The notes: generated from the sequence alone by a model not told the origin. Positions 31,687-41,145 are shown, numbered from the stretch's first letter. The stretch: 47,704 nucleotides of DNA from Candidatus Daviesbacteria bacterium (GCA_016176405.1 JACOXG010000014.1:1-47704), one strand, 5' to 3'. Made by a program: numbers and translations.

Positions 31687-33096
31687 TCACTTCACATCTT
31701 TTAAGGTTTTGAGAAAATCTCCATTAGAATCTGTTTTTGATAATCTGTCCAAAAATACCTCAGTTCTTTCTGCAGGATTCAAAATAGACAACATTCTTCT
31801 CATAATCACCATCTGTTTATAATAATCCTCGGAAAATAACAACTGCTCTTGTCTGGTGCCAGAGGCCTCAATATCAATGGCTGGAAAAGTCCTTCTTTCA
31901 GCCAGTCCCCGATCCAAATGCATCTCCATATTACCAGTACCTTTAAACTCCTCATAGATCAAATCATCCATTCTAGATCCTGTATCAATTAAAGCTGTAC
32001 CAATGATGGTTAATGACCCACCTTCTTCACAAGATCTGGCCGCTCCAAAAAAATGCTTGGGAGGATAAAGAGCCACTGGGTCAAATCCACCACTTAAAGT
32101 TCTACCAGAAGGAGGTACAGATAGGTTGTAGGCCCTTCCAAGCCGAGTTATGGAGTCAAGTAAAATTACCACCTCTTTCCCTTGTTCCACCAGCCTTTTA
32201 GCTCTTTCCAAGGCAATTTCTGCTGCTGCTGTTTGAGCCTCTGCTGGCTCATCAAAATTAGAAGCAATCACATCTCCTTTAATGGATCTGGAAATATCTG
32301 TCACCTCTTCTGGTCGCTCCCCCACCAAAACTGCCATTAAAATCACATCAGGATGATTTTTGGCAATTCCCTCTGCAATATCTTTTAAAATAGTTGTTTT
32401 ACCGGCCTTAGGAGGAGAGACAATCAAACCTCTTTGGCCAAAACCAATGGGAACAACCAGATCGATCACTCTTTGAGATAGGGGAGTTTTACCAGTTTCT
32501 AATTTTAAGTGTTTATTAGGATAAACTGCTGTTAAATCTTCAAATTTGGGCCTTTTTTTGGCTCTGCCAGTATCTGAGACCATTTTATCTGCATCCTCAC
32601 CATTGACTTTTTTGACTTGCAGCAAACCAAAGTATCTTTCAGTTTCTTTGGGTGGGCGGGCTGCACCATCTACCAAATCACCACTTCTTAATTGAAATCT
32701 TCTGATTTGAGAAGCGGAAATATAAACATCGGAATCTGAGGGGATATATTTAGGTCTTAAAAATCCATGCCCTTCGGGCATGATATCCAGTATTCCAGAG
32801 ACTTCCTCAGTTGGTACATCACGGCCCGCTTCGCCGGAGCGATAGCGAGGCGAGTCAGGATAATCACGGCTGCCATTTTGGTAGCCATTACTACTGTAGC
32901 CATAGCTACGGGATGTGGGAGGTGAGACGTGGGATGTGGGATTTTCTTTTTCCACTTTCTCACTTCCCATTTCCCACTTCTTTTCCTCACCGCTTCCCAC
33001 CAGCTCATCTGCTGAGGGTTCTTCAGTCTTACTAGACTCTTGACTCTCGACTCTAGATTCTTCTTTAGGTTTAAATGATTTAGTTACACGAGGCAT
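31687..33096 (-). CDS. rho: Transcription termination factor Rho with extended N-terminus
   Basis: 'GFGQRGLIVSPPKAGKTTILKDIA', 'LVGERPEEVTDI', 'ILLDSITRLGRAYN'. Confidence 0.97.
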   Translation of the reverse strand: MPRVTKSFKPKEESRVESQESSKTEEPSADELVGSGEEKKWEMGSEKVEKENPTSHVSPPTSRSYGYSSNGYQNGSRDYPDSPRYRSGEAGRDVPTEEVSGILDIMPEGHGFLRPKYIPSDSDVYISASQIRRFQLRSGDLVDGAARPPKETERYFGLLQVKKVNGEDADKMVSDTGRAKKRPKFEDLTAVYPNKHLKLETGKTPLSQRVIDLVVPIGFGQRGLIVSPPKAGKTTILKDIAEGIAKNHPDVILMAVLVGERPEEVTDISRSIKGDVIASNFDEPAEAQTAAAEIALERAKRLVEQGKEVVILLDSITRLGRAYNLSVPPSGRTLSGGFDPVALYPPKHFFGAARSCEEGGSLTIIGTALIDTGSRMDDLIYEEFKGTGNMEMHLDRGLAERRTFPAIDIEASGTRQEQLLFSEDYYKQMVIMRRMLSILNPAERTEVFLDRLSKTDSNGDFLKTLKDVK

Positions 33097-33110
33097 ATGG
33101 TTGGGAAAAA

Positions 33111-33231
33111 TTACAAAATATCAAATAACAAATTCCAAATAATTTAGAAACTCCAAATTTGAATATTTAAACATTTGATCATTTGAATTTATTTGTTATT
33201 TGATGCTTGGTACTTGGAATTTTCTCAGGGA
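33111..33231. repeat. AT-rich palindromic intergenic element
   Basis: 'ATCAAATAACAAATTCCAAAT' near-mirrors 'GAATTTATTTGTTATTTGAT', ending in 'GCTTGGTACTTGGAATTTTC'. Confidence 0.6.
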
Positions 33232-33275
33232 ACTGTAAGTGGAGAACTTACGATCTTAGTAAACCATATATTAGC

Positions 33276-34577
33276 TCAATTGTCAAGATTGTGCTTGAAC
33301 TGTCTTTTCTCCCAAAGGTAATTGGGATTAGAGGAATCATCCTCTGAAACCTTGGAAAACTTCCTCATCCTTAAACCTGCTGGCAGGAAGGCTAGAACTG
33401 TCCAGGCCAATAATGGTAATCCAGTTTTAGGCAGTTCTTTAACTCCCAGTACTTGACCAGTCACGACTACAGGAGCAGTACCTCCCACGCCTACATTGAC
33501 ACTTCCCCCAGTGGCAGAAGAGGTAGATGAGCTAGTGCTGCTAGAAGAGCTGGTGGAAGAGGAGGTATTAGTTATGTTGATAGGATTGTTATTAACATTA
33601 TTGTTTGTATTAATAATTTGGACACAAACAATCGTATTACCGCTAAATGCTACTTGAAAGCCCTCTGGACATTGTAGTGTTGGTCCAGGTGTAGCAGTTG
33701 GAGTCGGGGTCGGAGTTGGTGTTGGTGTTGGTGTAGGTGTAGGTGTTGGGGTAGGAGTAGCGCTAGGTGTTGGTATTGGTGTTGGAGTAGGAGTAGGCGT
33801 AGGGGTCGGGGTAGGAGTAGCGCTAGGTGTGGGTGTTGGAGTTGGAGTTGGTGTTGGTGTTGGAGTGGGTGCAGATGTAGGTGTTGGGGTAGGAGTGGGT
33901 GTGGGGGTTGGTGTTGGAGTAGGAGTAGGTTGCATAAGAGCAAAGTTTGCCACACAGTCAACATCAGCAGCTGATTGTCTACCATCTGAGGTGAAGAAAT
34001 AACCATTAACCTGAATATGAACAGGCACTTGCCCACCCCAGTTATTATCAGGACGTGCTACTTCTGCATAACTGAATGTTCTACTATCTGTAGTTCTGGC
34101 TGTTGAATATTCATTAGTTGGTAGATAGTGATTTGAACCCTCATAATAAATAGGCCTTGGTCCAGTTGCTGAATCAGTATTATCATTATTATAGAAAGCA
34201 TACATAAACTTGGTCACAGGAGTGTTGGCAATGGTGGTGACAGTGACTGATTCACCTGGGTTAACCACAGCTCTATCTTCATAGGTAGTCACACAAAGAT
34301 CAGGTCTGGCTGGAGGCGGTGGTGGAGGTGGTGGTTCATCTGGCGGCTCATCTGGTGGCCATGGTGTAGGTTCTGGTGTAGGAGGTGGTGGTGGAGGTGG
34401 TGGTTCCACGGGTGGACAGGGTTGATCAGCACATTCCTCAGCTAATACAGCTCCCCCTCCTTGTCCAAAACTAGGAGAAAGAAAACCAGCTTGAGCTCCC
34501 ATAAAAAGAACTAGGGCTGATAACCCTATTAATGAGTATTTTGCAAATTTGGTTAAGAAAACAGTATTTGCATTCAT
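33276..34577 (-). CDS. Secreted (Pro-Thr)n stalk protein with LPKTG sorting-type C-terminus
   Basis: Signal peptide, Pro-rich segments, long PTPTPT tract, then '[30 protein letters not shown]'. Confidence 0.8.
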   Translation of the reverse strand: MNANTVFLTKFAKYSLIGLSALVLFMGAQAGFLSPSFGQGGGAVLAEECADQPCPPVEPPPPPPPPTPEPTPWPPDEPPDEPPPPPPPPARPDLCVTTYEDRAVVNPGESVTVTTIANTPVTKFMYAFYNNDNTDSATGPRPIYYEGSNHYLPTNEYSTARTTDSRTFSYAEVARPDNNWGGQVPVHIQVNGYFFTSDGRQSAADVDCVANFALMQPTPTPTPTPTPTPTPTPTSAPTPTPTPTPTPTPTPSATPTPTPTPTPTPTPIPTPSATPTPTPTPTPTPTPTPTPTPTATPGPTLQCPEGFQVAFSGNTIVCVQIINTNNNVNNNPINITNTSSSTSSSSSTSSSTSSATGGSVNVGVGGTAPVVVTGQVLGVKELPKTGLPLLAWTVLAFLPAGLRMRKFSKVSEDDSSNPNYLWEKRQFKHNLDN

Positions 34578-34589
34578 TTTTTAATTTGC

Positions 34590-34623
34590 TGCTTATGCTA
34601 CTATAGGTTCGCTACTTTGTCAA
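34590..34623 (-). promoter_or_regulatory. Putative promoter for the LPKTG protein gene
   Basis: Minus strand reads TTGACA-N17-TAGCAT. Confidence 0.35.
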
Positions 34624-34764
34624 GTATTGGTTATTTTGCTGCATAAGCCATATGTTCATAACCTAAGTTATGAGTCTTTCAACAAAAACTATATGCTATA
34701 TTAATCCTTTTTCTATTGACTATCATCAAAAAAACGTAATAATCTTGAAAGAAACTAGATGAAT

Positions 34765-34810
34765 ACTATCGGGAGTTTGTCCCTGCCCTAGACAAACCCC
34801 CGATAATAGT
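34765..34810. other. Long imperfect hairpin
   Basis: ACTATCGGG-a-GTTTGTC ... GACAAAC-cc-CCCGATaATAGT. Confidence 0.7.
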
Positions 34811-34971
34811 CACCAAGTCTCTAAAGTCCTGACTTTGAGGTTAATATTTGTCCAATTTTTTGAGTTCGAAGCTAATTTGGGGTCTTGACAACCCCCTAAA
34901 ATTTAATCTATTCTAAATTTTAGAGGATAACTTCTATCTGCTCTTGAGGTTATCTTCGAAATCAATAAAAA

Positions 34972-35017
34972 GGGCATTGCTATTCGAGTCCGTCTGCGGT
35001 AGTAATGCTCTTTTTTT
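34972..35017 (+). terminator. Hairpin plus T7 terminator-like element
   Basis: GGGCATTGCTA...TAGTAATGCTC (G-U tolerant stem) followed by TTTTTTT. Confidence 0.55.
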
Positions 35018-35042
35018 ATCCCCGGAGGGATAAAAAAAGAGC
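35007..35042. terminator. Bidirectional palindromic terminator-like element
   Basis: GCTCTTTTTTTATCCC-cgga-GGGATAAAAAAAGAGC; 16-bp perfect arms, 4-nt loop. Confidence 0.65.
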
Positions 35043-35109
35043 CTTGCGAGAACTACGCTACTATTGAAATTGTTGTTTCAATAGTGCTCCGTTCTCTAAA
35101 TGCTCTTTA
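35036..35109 (-). ncRNA. Nested multi-helix RNA structure ending in a U-tract on the minus strand
   Basis: Nested helices AAAGAGC/GCTCTTT, GAGAAC/GTTCTC, ACTATTGAAA/TTTCAATAGT (loop TTGTTG). Confidence 0.45.
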
Positions 35110-35208
35110 CCCGCTGTACTGTTATTAAATTTGTACAACCGCTTCGCTTTCCCACCTTATAAATCTTATTTACTTTATAAATGTTATAACTTTTAATGTG
35201 CTACCTTA

Positions 35209-35252
35209 AAAAAGACAGTAGGAAGTCCGTCTGCCTCTTCCTACTGTCTTTA
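35209..35252 (-). terminator. Strong intrinsic-terminator hairpin downstream of the 44-aa ORF
   Basis: Minus strand AAAGACAGTAGGAAG-(loop with GCAGACGGACT)-CTTCCTACTGTCTTTTTT. Confidence 0.75.
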
Positions 35253-35384
35253 GTTTCTGACCATCAAGATTAACTTCTGATCAGCATCTGTTAACACTTT
35301 TTTAACTTGCTCTGAAATAGCATCAATCCTTTTTGTTCTCTCTCTTTTACTCTTTTTTCCCAACGTCAATCTGACTAAATTCAT
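35250..35384 (-). CDS. Candidate small basic protein, 44 aa
   Basis: ATG at 35384: MNLVRLTLGKKSKRERTKRIDAISEQVKKVLTDADQKLILMVRN*. Upstream TTGACA near 35416-35421 and an immediate downstream terminator. Confidence 0.5.
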   Translation of the reverse strand: MNLVRLTLGKKSKRERTKRIDAISEQVKKVLTDADQKLILMVRN

Positions 35385-35574
35385 GACAATTTGACTCTAC
35401 CATAAAAAAATACTATTTGTCAAGTATTTTAAGTCCCATAGGTTTTTTTATATCAAATTATGTTAGTCCCGTAGTTACTAAAAGAGGTTACCTATCTTAT
35501 TATACGTTGTTATAACAATCTAAACTAGGGTTATACTTTTAGTAATTAACAAAAAGGTAAAATTGTGGAAAACT

Positions 35575-36621
35575 TTAGGCAGCTAGAATACTAATGCCTT
35601 CCCCTCTGGGGTGACGGGCAACTAGTTGTCTAAAATTCTTCTCAGGAGCGATAACGTCCGCTTGCTTTTCTATTTTGTATTGTCTTTTCATTACCAGAAT
35701 TGATTCCCTATCTTCCATTGCTCTGGTCAGAGCAAGAGGACTACCATAGACCAAAGCAAAAACTAAATCTCGCCTGACAGGAATCCTAATTCTTCTAGAA
35801 TTACTATTCTCTTGCCAATAAGTTACTTCACCTCTCAATGCATCCGGAATTTGTCCCTCAATTGGGTAATAAGGATCGTAAGTCATTTTTATTAGCCTAC
35901 GAGAAAACCAATTTGGGGCTAAATTAAAATCATCGCTTTTAAAGAAAGTTTGATCCGGAGTGACTCCATCACATTTTGCAAACCATTCCCCTCCTTGTCC
36001 GGGCTTCGGTCTATTTGCCTCAAAAGGATAAGGAGCAGTACCATCAGCGTACAAGCCTAATCTCCCCCTATCTTCATTACTGCCATAAGTATACTCAGTG
36101 AAACCCAATGGAACTGCCTGAGTAGCCAAAGCCGTTAACAATCCTATCTTGGTGGGATAATCAATAGGATATCCTTTGTACCAGTTAGTCAGAAACGAGG
36201 GTTCTGGAAAAAGACATCTTGACATAGCTGCTCGAGCACAATATCCCGCAGATGGATCTCTTAATAATCTGAGTGCATTAGACCAATCCGCGCAAGCTTT
36301 AAAAGCATCGCTTTGCTCTCTAAATTCTTCCCAATGAATTTGCTCATATAAATCCAAAGCTCCCCCTGGAGCATCTAACATTTCTATGCCCCATTGCTGG
36401 GCAACGCTTTCTAAAACTGGAAACCATCGTCTGGAGGCCTCTGTAGACCAAAATGCTTCAGCATTTGCCTTACCAACATTTTTAAGAAGCCAAACGAGAA
36501 CAGCAGGACCTGCAAACGCTGCAGAGGCTCCACCAACAAGAGCAGCGCGGCGAGTTATTTTCCAGTTTAAAAAACCACTTTCTGGATTAGGCGCTCCTAG
36601 TGACTGTTCATTGTCTATCAT
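35575..36621 (-). CDS. Exported protein with Tat-like signal, unknown function
   Basis: 'KITRRAALVGGASAAFAGPAVLVWLL' twin-arginine-like leader; remainder not recognised. Confidence 0.7.
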   Translation of the reverse strand: MIDNEQSLGAPNPESGFLNWKITRRAALVGGASAAFAGPAVLVWLLKNVGKANAEAFWSTEASRRWFPVLESVAQQWGIEMLDAPGGALDLYEQIHWEEFREQSDAFKACADWSNALRLLRDPSAGYCARAAMSRCLFPEPSFLTNWYKGYPIDYPTKIGLLTALATQAVPLGFTEYTYGSNEDRGRLGLYADGTAPYPFEANRPKPGQGGEWFAKCDGVTPDQTFFKSDDFNLAPNWFSRRLIKMTYDPYYPIEGQIPDALRGEVTYWQENSNSRRIRIPVRRDLVFALVYGSPLALTRAMEDRESILVMKRQYKIEKQADVIAPEKNFRQLVARHPRGEGISILAA

Positions 36622-36687
36622 AGTCCTAAATTATACTCCTATGGGTCCAAAAATCAAGTAATAGGTCAGTAAGGCTTTGGCAAGAGA

Positions 36688-37590
36688 TTAGGCTTGGGTG
36701 GCAAAGATCATTTTCCCTTGAGGAATCTGAATAATCTTGGAAACTTCTACCTGCAATGTTTTACCAATTCTCTCTGCCGCCTCTGTCACCACCACCATAG
36801 TCCCATCTTCCAAATACCCTACCCCCTGGGAAGGATCTTTACCAATATGAACAATCTTTAAATCTAATTTTTCTCCTGGCAACACAGCTGTTTTAACTGC
36901 ATTAGCCAAATCATTAACATTTAATACTGACAAATTGGACACTGAGGCCACCTGATTGAGGTTAAAATCACAGGTTAAGATTCGGCCATGCAAGTTTTTA
37001 GCCAGAGAAATTAGTCTCTCATCCACTGTTTTACCCAAGTGTTGTTTATCCCAAACCTCCACCTTAAGTCCCTTAACCTTTTTCAAATCCTCAATTATCT
37101 CAAATCCTCTTCTCCCCCTTTGTCTTTTTAAATCATCTTTGGAATCAGCCACTTGCTGTAGTTCAGTTAGCACAAATGAAGGAACCAGAATTAGACCACT
37201 GATAAAACCAACCTTAGCAATATCTAAAATTCTGCCATCAATGGCAGCTGAAGTATCTAAAATTAAGGGTCTGACCAAAGAAACTGAACCAACTGCGGGA
37301 GAAGGATTGCCAAATGGCAGCGAGGGACGAGGTAGTCTCAAAAGCTGGGTGGATACTTCAGCTGAAAGTCTGCGAACAAAAAAATTAAAAAGGGTCAAAG
37401 TGATCACCCTAATATAGCGGGCTACATCCGGAAAAACTATAAAACCAATCCAAGCAGCCAAAACAGTTAAAGTAGCTCTTATTAAAAAAGGATTGGTTGA
37501 ATCAATTGGGGGTATTAACTCAGAAAAAATAATAGCCAGTGTGGCAAAAATTAATGCCAAAATCGCTCGTAAGACTAATCTTACACGCAT
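36688..37590 (-). CDS. Membrane PIN-TRAM domain protein (YacL-like)
   Basis: N-terminal TM helices, 'LILDTSAAIDGRILDIAKVGFISGLILVPSFVLTELQQVADS', C-terminal TRAM ('GVGYLEDGTMVVVTEAAERIGKTLQVEVSKIIQ'). Confidence 0.92.
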   Translation of the reverse strand: MRVRLVLRAILALIFATLAIIFSELIPPIDSTNPFLIRATLTVLAAWIGFIVFPDVARYIRVITLTLFNFFVRRLSAEVSTQLLRLPRPSLPFGNPSPAVGSVSLVRPLILDTSAAIDGRILDIAKVGFISGLILVPSFVLTELQQVADSKDDLKRQRGRRGFEIIEDLKKVKGLKVEVWDKQHLGKTVDERLISLAKNLHGRILTCDFNLNQVASVSNLSVLNVNDLANAVKTAVLPGEKLDLKIVHIGKDPSQGVGYLEDGTMVVVTEAAERIGKTLQVEVSKIIQIPQGKMIFATQA

Positions 37591-37690
37591 AAAGATAAAT
37601 CCTTTTTGTCAGGGAAAAAATAACTTCAATAAATAATCCCTAACAATTACATTTTGCCATATCTTATTAGTAGTTGGCAAGTAGTTAAAT

Positions 37691-39475
37691 TCAAAATTCT
37701 TGGAGTATTTTTAGTTTTTCTTCTTCACTCAAAGAGCTATCCCAATCAAAATATTTTTTAGCCTCCTCAATATTGCCCAATTTGTAATAGTTTATGGCCA
37801 AAAGTAACTTGACTCTAGGATTAGTAGGAGGCATGAGCTTTCTGTTAATCACTTCTAGGCTGGTTTGATATTTCCCCAGCTTTGCTAGAACAAGTGCATA
37901 GTCCATATAATCCCCTATTCTCGGTTTAGTCCAATGAGTCACCAAATATTCCAACACTTTTTCAGCTTTTTCATATTGACCTGTTTTATAATAGAGATTG
38001 GCTGCGTTCTGATAGGCTGTGGTAACTTCCGGTGCAATCTTGATGGCTTTTAAAAACATCTCTTCTGCTAATTTAAAATCTCCTTCTTCTAAGGCAATAT
38101 TTCCCATTGTATTAAGTAAAGGTGGGTGATCTTGATAGATATTAAAAGCTACTTCAGTCTCTTTTTTGGCCTCATTTAATAGGTTTCTTTCCAAATACCA
38201 TTGGGCTAAGAGTTGATGACCATGAACAGATAGAGGTGCATCCTTAACCATACTTTTAAATAAACTTTCCTCAGATAGCCAGACTAAATTTCTATTTATT
38301 AATACTCCTGAATAAATCAAAAGAATGGTCACTAAAGCTGCAATACCTAACCATTTGATTTTTATAAATTTTATAAAGAAAAAATAAAGTAGAAAGCCGC
38401 CAATAAAGCTTAGTCCAATTGAGGGAAAATACATCCATCTCTCAGCCAAAATATCCCCTTCTTTAAAAATAATTTTGGAAATTACTAAATATGAAACTAG
38501 AAAAGTTAACGCTCCAACACCAATTGGCGAATTTCTTAATCTTTTCATTACCGCCAAACCAAAAAGTACTATTAAAAAAATCAATCCTCCCATGGCTTGC
38601 CACGACTCAAAGATATTATTAATGGGCGTTAGCTCCTTATAATGATACGCAGCTGATAAATTCCAGGGTATGAATGTCTTGCTAATATAAATAAAGGCAA
38701 TTTTAAAAGAGGTCCAAATTCTGGTTACAAAATCTGTCAAGCTAAGTGGATTAATGACAAAAAAGTTTTTATCTCTACCGAATGCATATTCACCTAAAAT
38801 AAGAAAGCGCCAGATCATATAAAGAGAAGTAATAAAAATAAAAATGGCTATAATTTTGCCTAAATTTAACCAATTGAATTTTTTTCTAAATATTAAAATC
38901 AACACAAAGAGAACTGGCAGCGCAATAATTAGCTCTTTGGATAGAACCGCCAAAATAAAAAGTAGGGAGCTTAAACAAACCTTTAGATAATTGATCCTTT
39001 TACCTTCTGTTGCTGAAATAAGTACCAACCAAGACAGTATTCCAAAGCAAGCTGCCAGAATTTCCTCTCGGGATTTAATGTTAGCAACAGCCTCACTGTG
39101 AATGGGTAAAAAGGCATAAAACAAAGCAATAAATAAGCTTAGGACCCAATGACTAAATAACTTTTGAGAAAGCAGAAAAACCAAAAATGTGACGATTCCA
39201 TTCAAAATAATATTGATGATATGAAAACTGATCGGGGATGAACCAAATAGGGCAAAATTTAAGGCAAAAGAAAAAGAGGTCAAGGGACGAAAAAGACCGG
39301 CAGTTAAATCATCGGCCAGAAAAGGTTGTCTCCAAACCTGCCAAATCTGATTAAATTCTCTCAGATGATCAAGGTATTGATCATCATAGACAAAATCTCC
39401 ACTTATGGTATTTCCATAGAGAAGAAAACTCAAAAATAGACTGAGAAAGAATATCAGAATATTGTTTTTAAAACC
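37691..39475 (-). CDS. TMTC-like GT-C membrane protein with C-terminal TPRs
   Basis: From MGFKNNILIFFL: 'GDFVYDDQYLDH', 'FRPLTSFSFALNFALFG', 'PIHSEAVANIKSREEILAACFG', TPR repeats at the C-terminus. Confidence 0.78.
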   Translation of the reverse strand, partial: GFKNNILIFFLSLFLSFLLYGNTISGDFVYDDQYLDHLREFNQIWQVWRQPFLADDLTAGLFRPLTSFSFALNFALFGSSPISFHIINIILNGIVTFLVFLLSQKLFSHWVLSLFIALFYAFLPIHSEAVANIKSREEILAACFGILSWLVLISATEGKRINYLKVCLSSLLFILAVLSKELIIALPVLFVLILIFRKKFNWLNLGKIIAIFIFITSLYMIWRFLILGEYAFGRDKNFFVINPLSLTDFVTRIWTSFKIAFIYISKTFIPWNLSAAYHYKELTPINNIFESWQAMGGLIFLIVLFGLAVMKRLRNSPIGVGALTFLVSYLVISKIIFKEGDILAERWMYFPSIGLSFIGGFLLYFFFIKFIKIKWLGIAALVTILLIYSGVLINRNLVWLSEESLFKSMVKDAPLSVHGHQLLAQWYLERNLLNEAKKETEVAFNIYQDHPPLLNTMGNIALEEGDFKLAEEMFLKAIKIAPEVTTAYQNAANLYYKTGQYEKAEKVLEYLVTHWTKPRIGDYMDYALVLAKLGKYQTSLEVINRKLMPPTNPRVKLLLAINYYKLGNIEEAKKYFDWDSSLSEEEKLKILQEF

Positions 39476-39482
39476 CATTTCC

Positions 39483-39908
39483 TTATGGTTCAGGAGAAGA
39501 TGTAGGTGTCGGGCTCGGTGAAGTAGTTTCAGCAGAAGGTGAACCAATGTTGATTGGGGCTATATCAATCACCTTATTTTGAGAAGGCCGATACAAAATA
39601 GCTTTCTTGGCATTTGTATAAATTAATACCTTATCACCATTTTCCGCCCTTTGAAAAAAGGGCTGCTCTCTTAATCTTTCTACATCCGTGACTGTGGCCA
39701 CGGTGGGATCCTCTCCTGCTGGCAATTCCACCAGCTTTCCTATCTGATCAACCAATTTTCTGGCCTCCTCTTGACTTTGGGAGCCAGCTACTTGACCTTT
39801 TTGAGTAGATTGGTAATATAAATATCCACCGATAATGATGGCAATCAGCACCAAAGCTGCCACACCAGAGGCGATAATTTTTTGATTTAAAGTCAAATTA
39901 ATTTTCAT
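39483..39908 (-). CDS. Single-TM hypothetical protein with Ser/Pro-rich tail
   Basis: N-terminal TM 'IIASGVAALVLIAIIIGGYLYY'; start overlaps the upstream receiver gene stop (ATGA). Confidence 0.7.
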   Translation of the reverse strand: MKINLTLNQKIIASGVAALVLIAIIIGGYLYYQSTQKGQVAGSQSQEEARKLVDQIGKLVELPAGEDPTVATVTDVERLREQPFFQRAENGDKVLIYTNAKKAILYRPSQNKVIDIAPINIGSPSAETTSPSPTPTSSPEP

Positions 39909-40297
39909 GAGGGCACCTCATTTCGGCTGTAACCTGCCAAAATTTCTTTGACCATATTGGTAATCCTTTTGGGATCATGTTCGCTTTTAACAATATATTT
40001 GACAGCACCCTTGGTGAGAGCCTCTTCCGCATCCTGCTGACCAGCCAAATTTGTCAGCATCACCACCGGGATAGATTTGGTATCAGGATCCGCTTTTAAT
40101 TTTTCCAAAAGTTGCATACCATTCATCTTTGGCATCATCACATCCAAAAGTATCAGGGTGGGCTTGACCTTTTTGGCTTTTTCCCAACCTTCCTCCCCAT
40201 CCCAGGCCATTTCCACCTCGTAACCTTCAAAAGTAAAGATTTTCTGATACATTCTAATCATTAACGGATCATCTTCAATTATCAGGACCTTGCTCAT
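39905..40297 (-). CDS. Stand-alone CheY-like response regulator
   Basis: 'VLIIEDDPLMIRMYQKIF...LILLDVMMPKMNG...PVVMLTNLAG...GAVKYIVKS'. Confidence 0.93.
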   Translation of the reverse strand: MSKVLIIEDDPLMIRMYQKIFTFEGYEVEMAWDGEEGWEKAKKVKPTLILLDVMMPKMNGMQLLEKLKADPDTKSIPVVMLTNLAGQQDAEEALTKGAVKYIVKSEHDPKRITNMVKEILAGYSRNEVPS

Positions 40298-40299
40298 GA

Positions 40300-41145
40300 C
40301 TATTCTCCCTCAACAATTTGATCAACAATATCTTCGCCAATGATAATCCTGGCTGAGGCTGTTGAATCTTTCAACTCCCCTGAAATTGAGGCAATATTTA
40401 TTTCTTTTTCTAAATCCTCCAATAACAAATCCCCTCTTTCTTTGTAATCTTTTGATATAAAAAGTTGTGTTTCGGTATAGTCTGATGCATCTGCATTGGC
40501 TGTTTTAATCACTTGATATCCCAGCTCAATCAGTTGATCTGCCAATTTTTTAGCTGCTCCCTTAACAGTAGTACCATTTAAAACCTCAAATGACCACTCA
40601 GAGCGATCCAATTCCTCCTTTTTTTCCTCCACTACTTTTGTTTCTACCTTTGGTTTTTCTTCTACTTCTGGTGCTACCTTAGGTCTTAAGAAAATTAGGC
40701 CGATGATGACTACCACAATCAAAAGACCAAAAAGTATACCAATCACCAACAATTTTTTACTACCTCCTTGCTGCTCAGGATCCTCGTGGGTTTTAGATGC
40801 CTGTTCATCGAAATTAAGCGGGGCATTAAGATTGCTGTCTGGAACATCAGTTGGTTTAGTTAACTTCTCCACTTCCAGAGTGGCATCAACATTACTTACT
40901 GGTATGTCTTTCTGGGCTTCCCCCTTTTCTTCTACTTTTAGAGGAGCATCTGGATCAACTGCAGGAATGTTTGCCTGCGACTTCATTTTTTCTTCCACCT
41001 TTAAAGGGGCATCAGTATTGGTCGGTGGAATTGCTTTCTCTGCTTCTCGCTTTTGATCCGCCTTTAAAGGAGTATCTGGATCAACTGCAGGAATATCATC
41101 ATTAGTTTTTTTAGTTTGATTAGAATCCATAGTATTAAATTCCAA
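40300..41145 (-). CDS. Membrane protein: cytoplasmic tandem repeats, TM, LytR_C-like domain
   Basis: About five 'IPAVDPDAPLKVEEK'-type repeats, TM 'LLVIGILFGLLIVVVIIGLIFL', 'SFEVLNGTTVKGAAKKLADQLIELGYQVIKTANA' (LytR_C-like). Confidence 0.78.
   Translation of the reverse strand: MEFNTMDSNQTKKTNDDIPAVDPDTPLKADQKREAEKAIPPTNTDAPLKVEEKMKSQANIPAVDPDAPLKVEEKGEAQKDIPVSNVDATLEVEKLTKPTDVPDSNLNAPLNFDEQASKTHEDPEQQGGSKKLLVIGILFGLLIVVVIIGLIFLRPKVAPEVEEKPKVETKVVEEKKEELDRSEWSFEVLNGTTVKGAAKKLADQLIELGYQVIKTANADASDYTETQLFISKDYKERGDLLLEDLEKEINIASISGELKDSTASARIIIGEDIVDQIVEGE

Noticed and set aside
33690-33930. Possible CRISPR array
   Set aside because: Short hexamer periodicity without spacers; it is the (Pro-Thr)n coding repeat. 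No CRISPR array or cas gene seen in the window.
33650-34036. 128-aa ORF ([12 protein letters not shown]...) overlapping the PT tract
   Set aside because: Alternative frame of the hexamer minisatellite in the LPKTG gene.
34840-35260. tmRNA or RNase P RNA (GTTCGAA and GGAAGTCCGTCTGCC caught the eye)
   Set aside because: No T-arm or acceptor pairing around GTTCGAA and no RNase P conserved core; the GGAAGTCCG stretch is one arm of a terminator hairpin.
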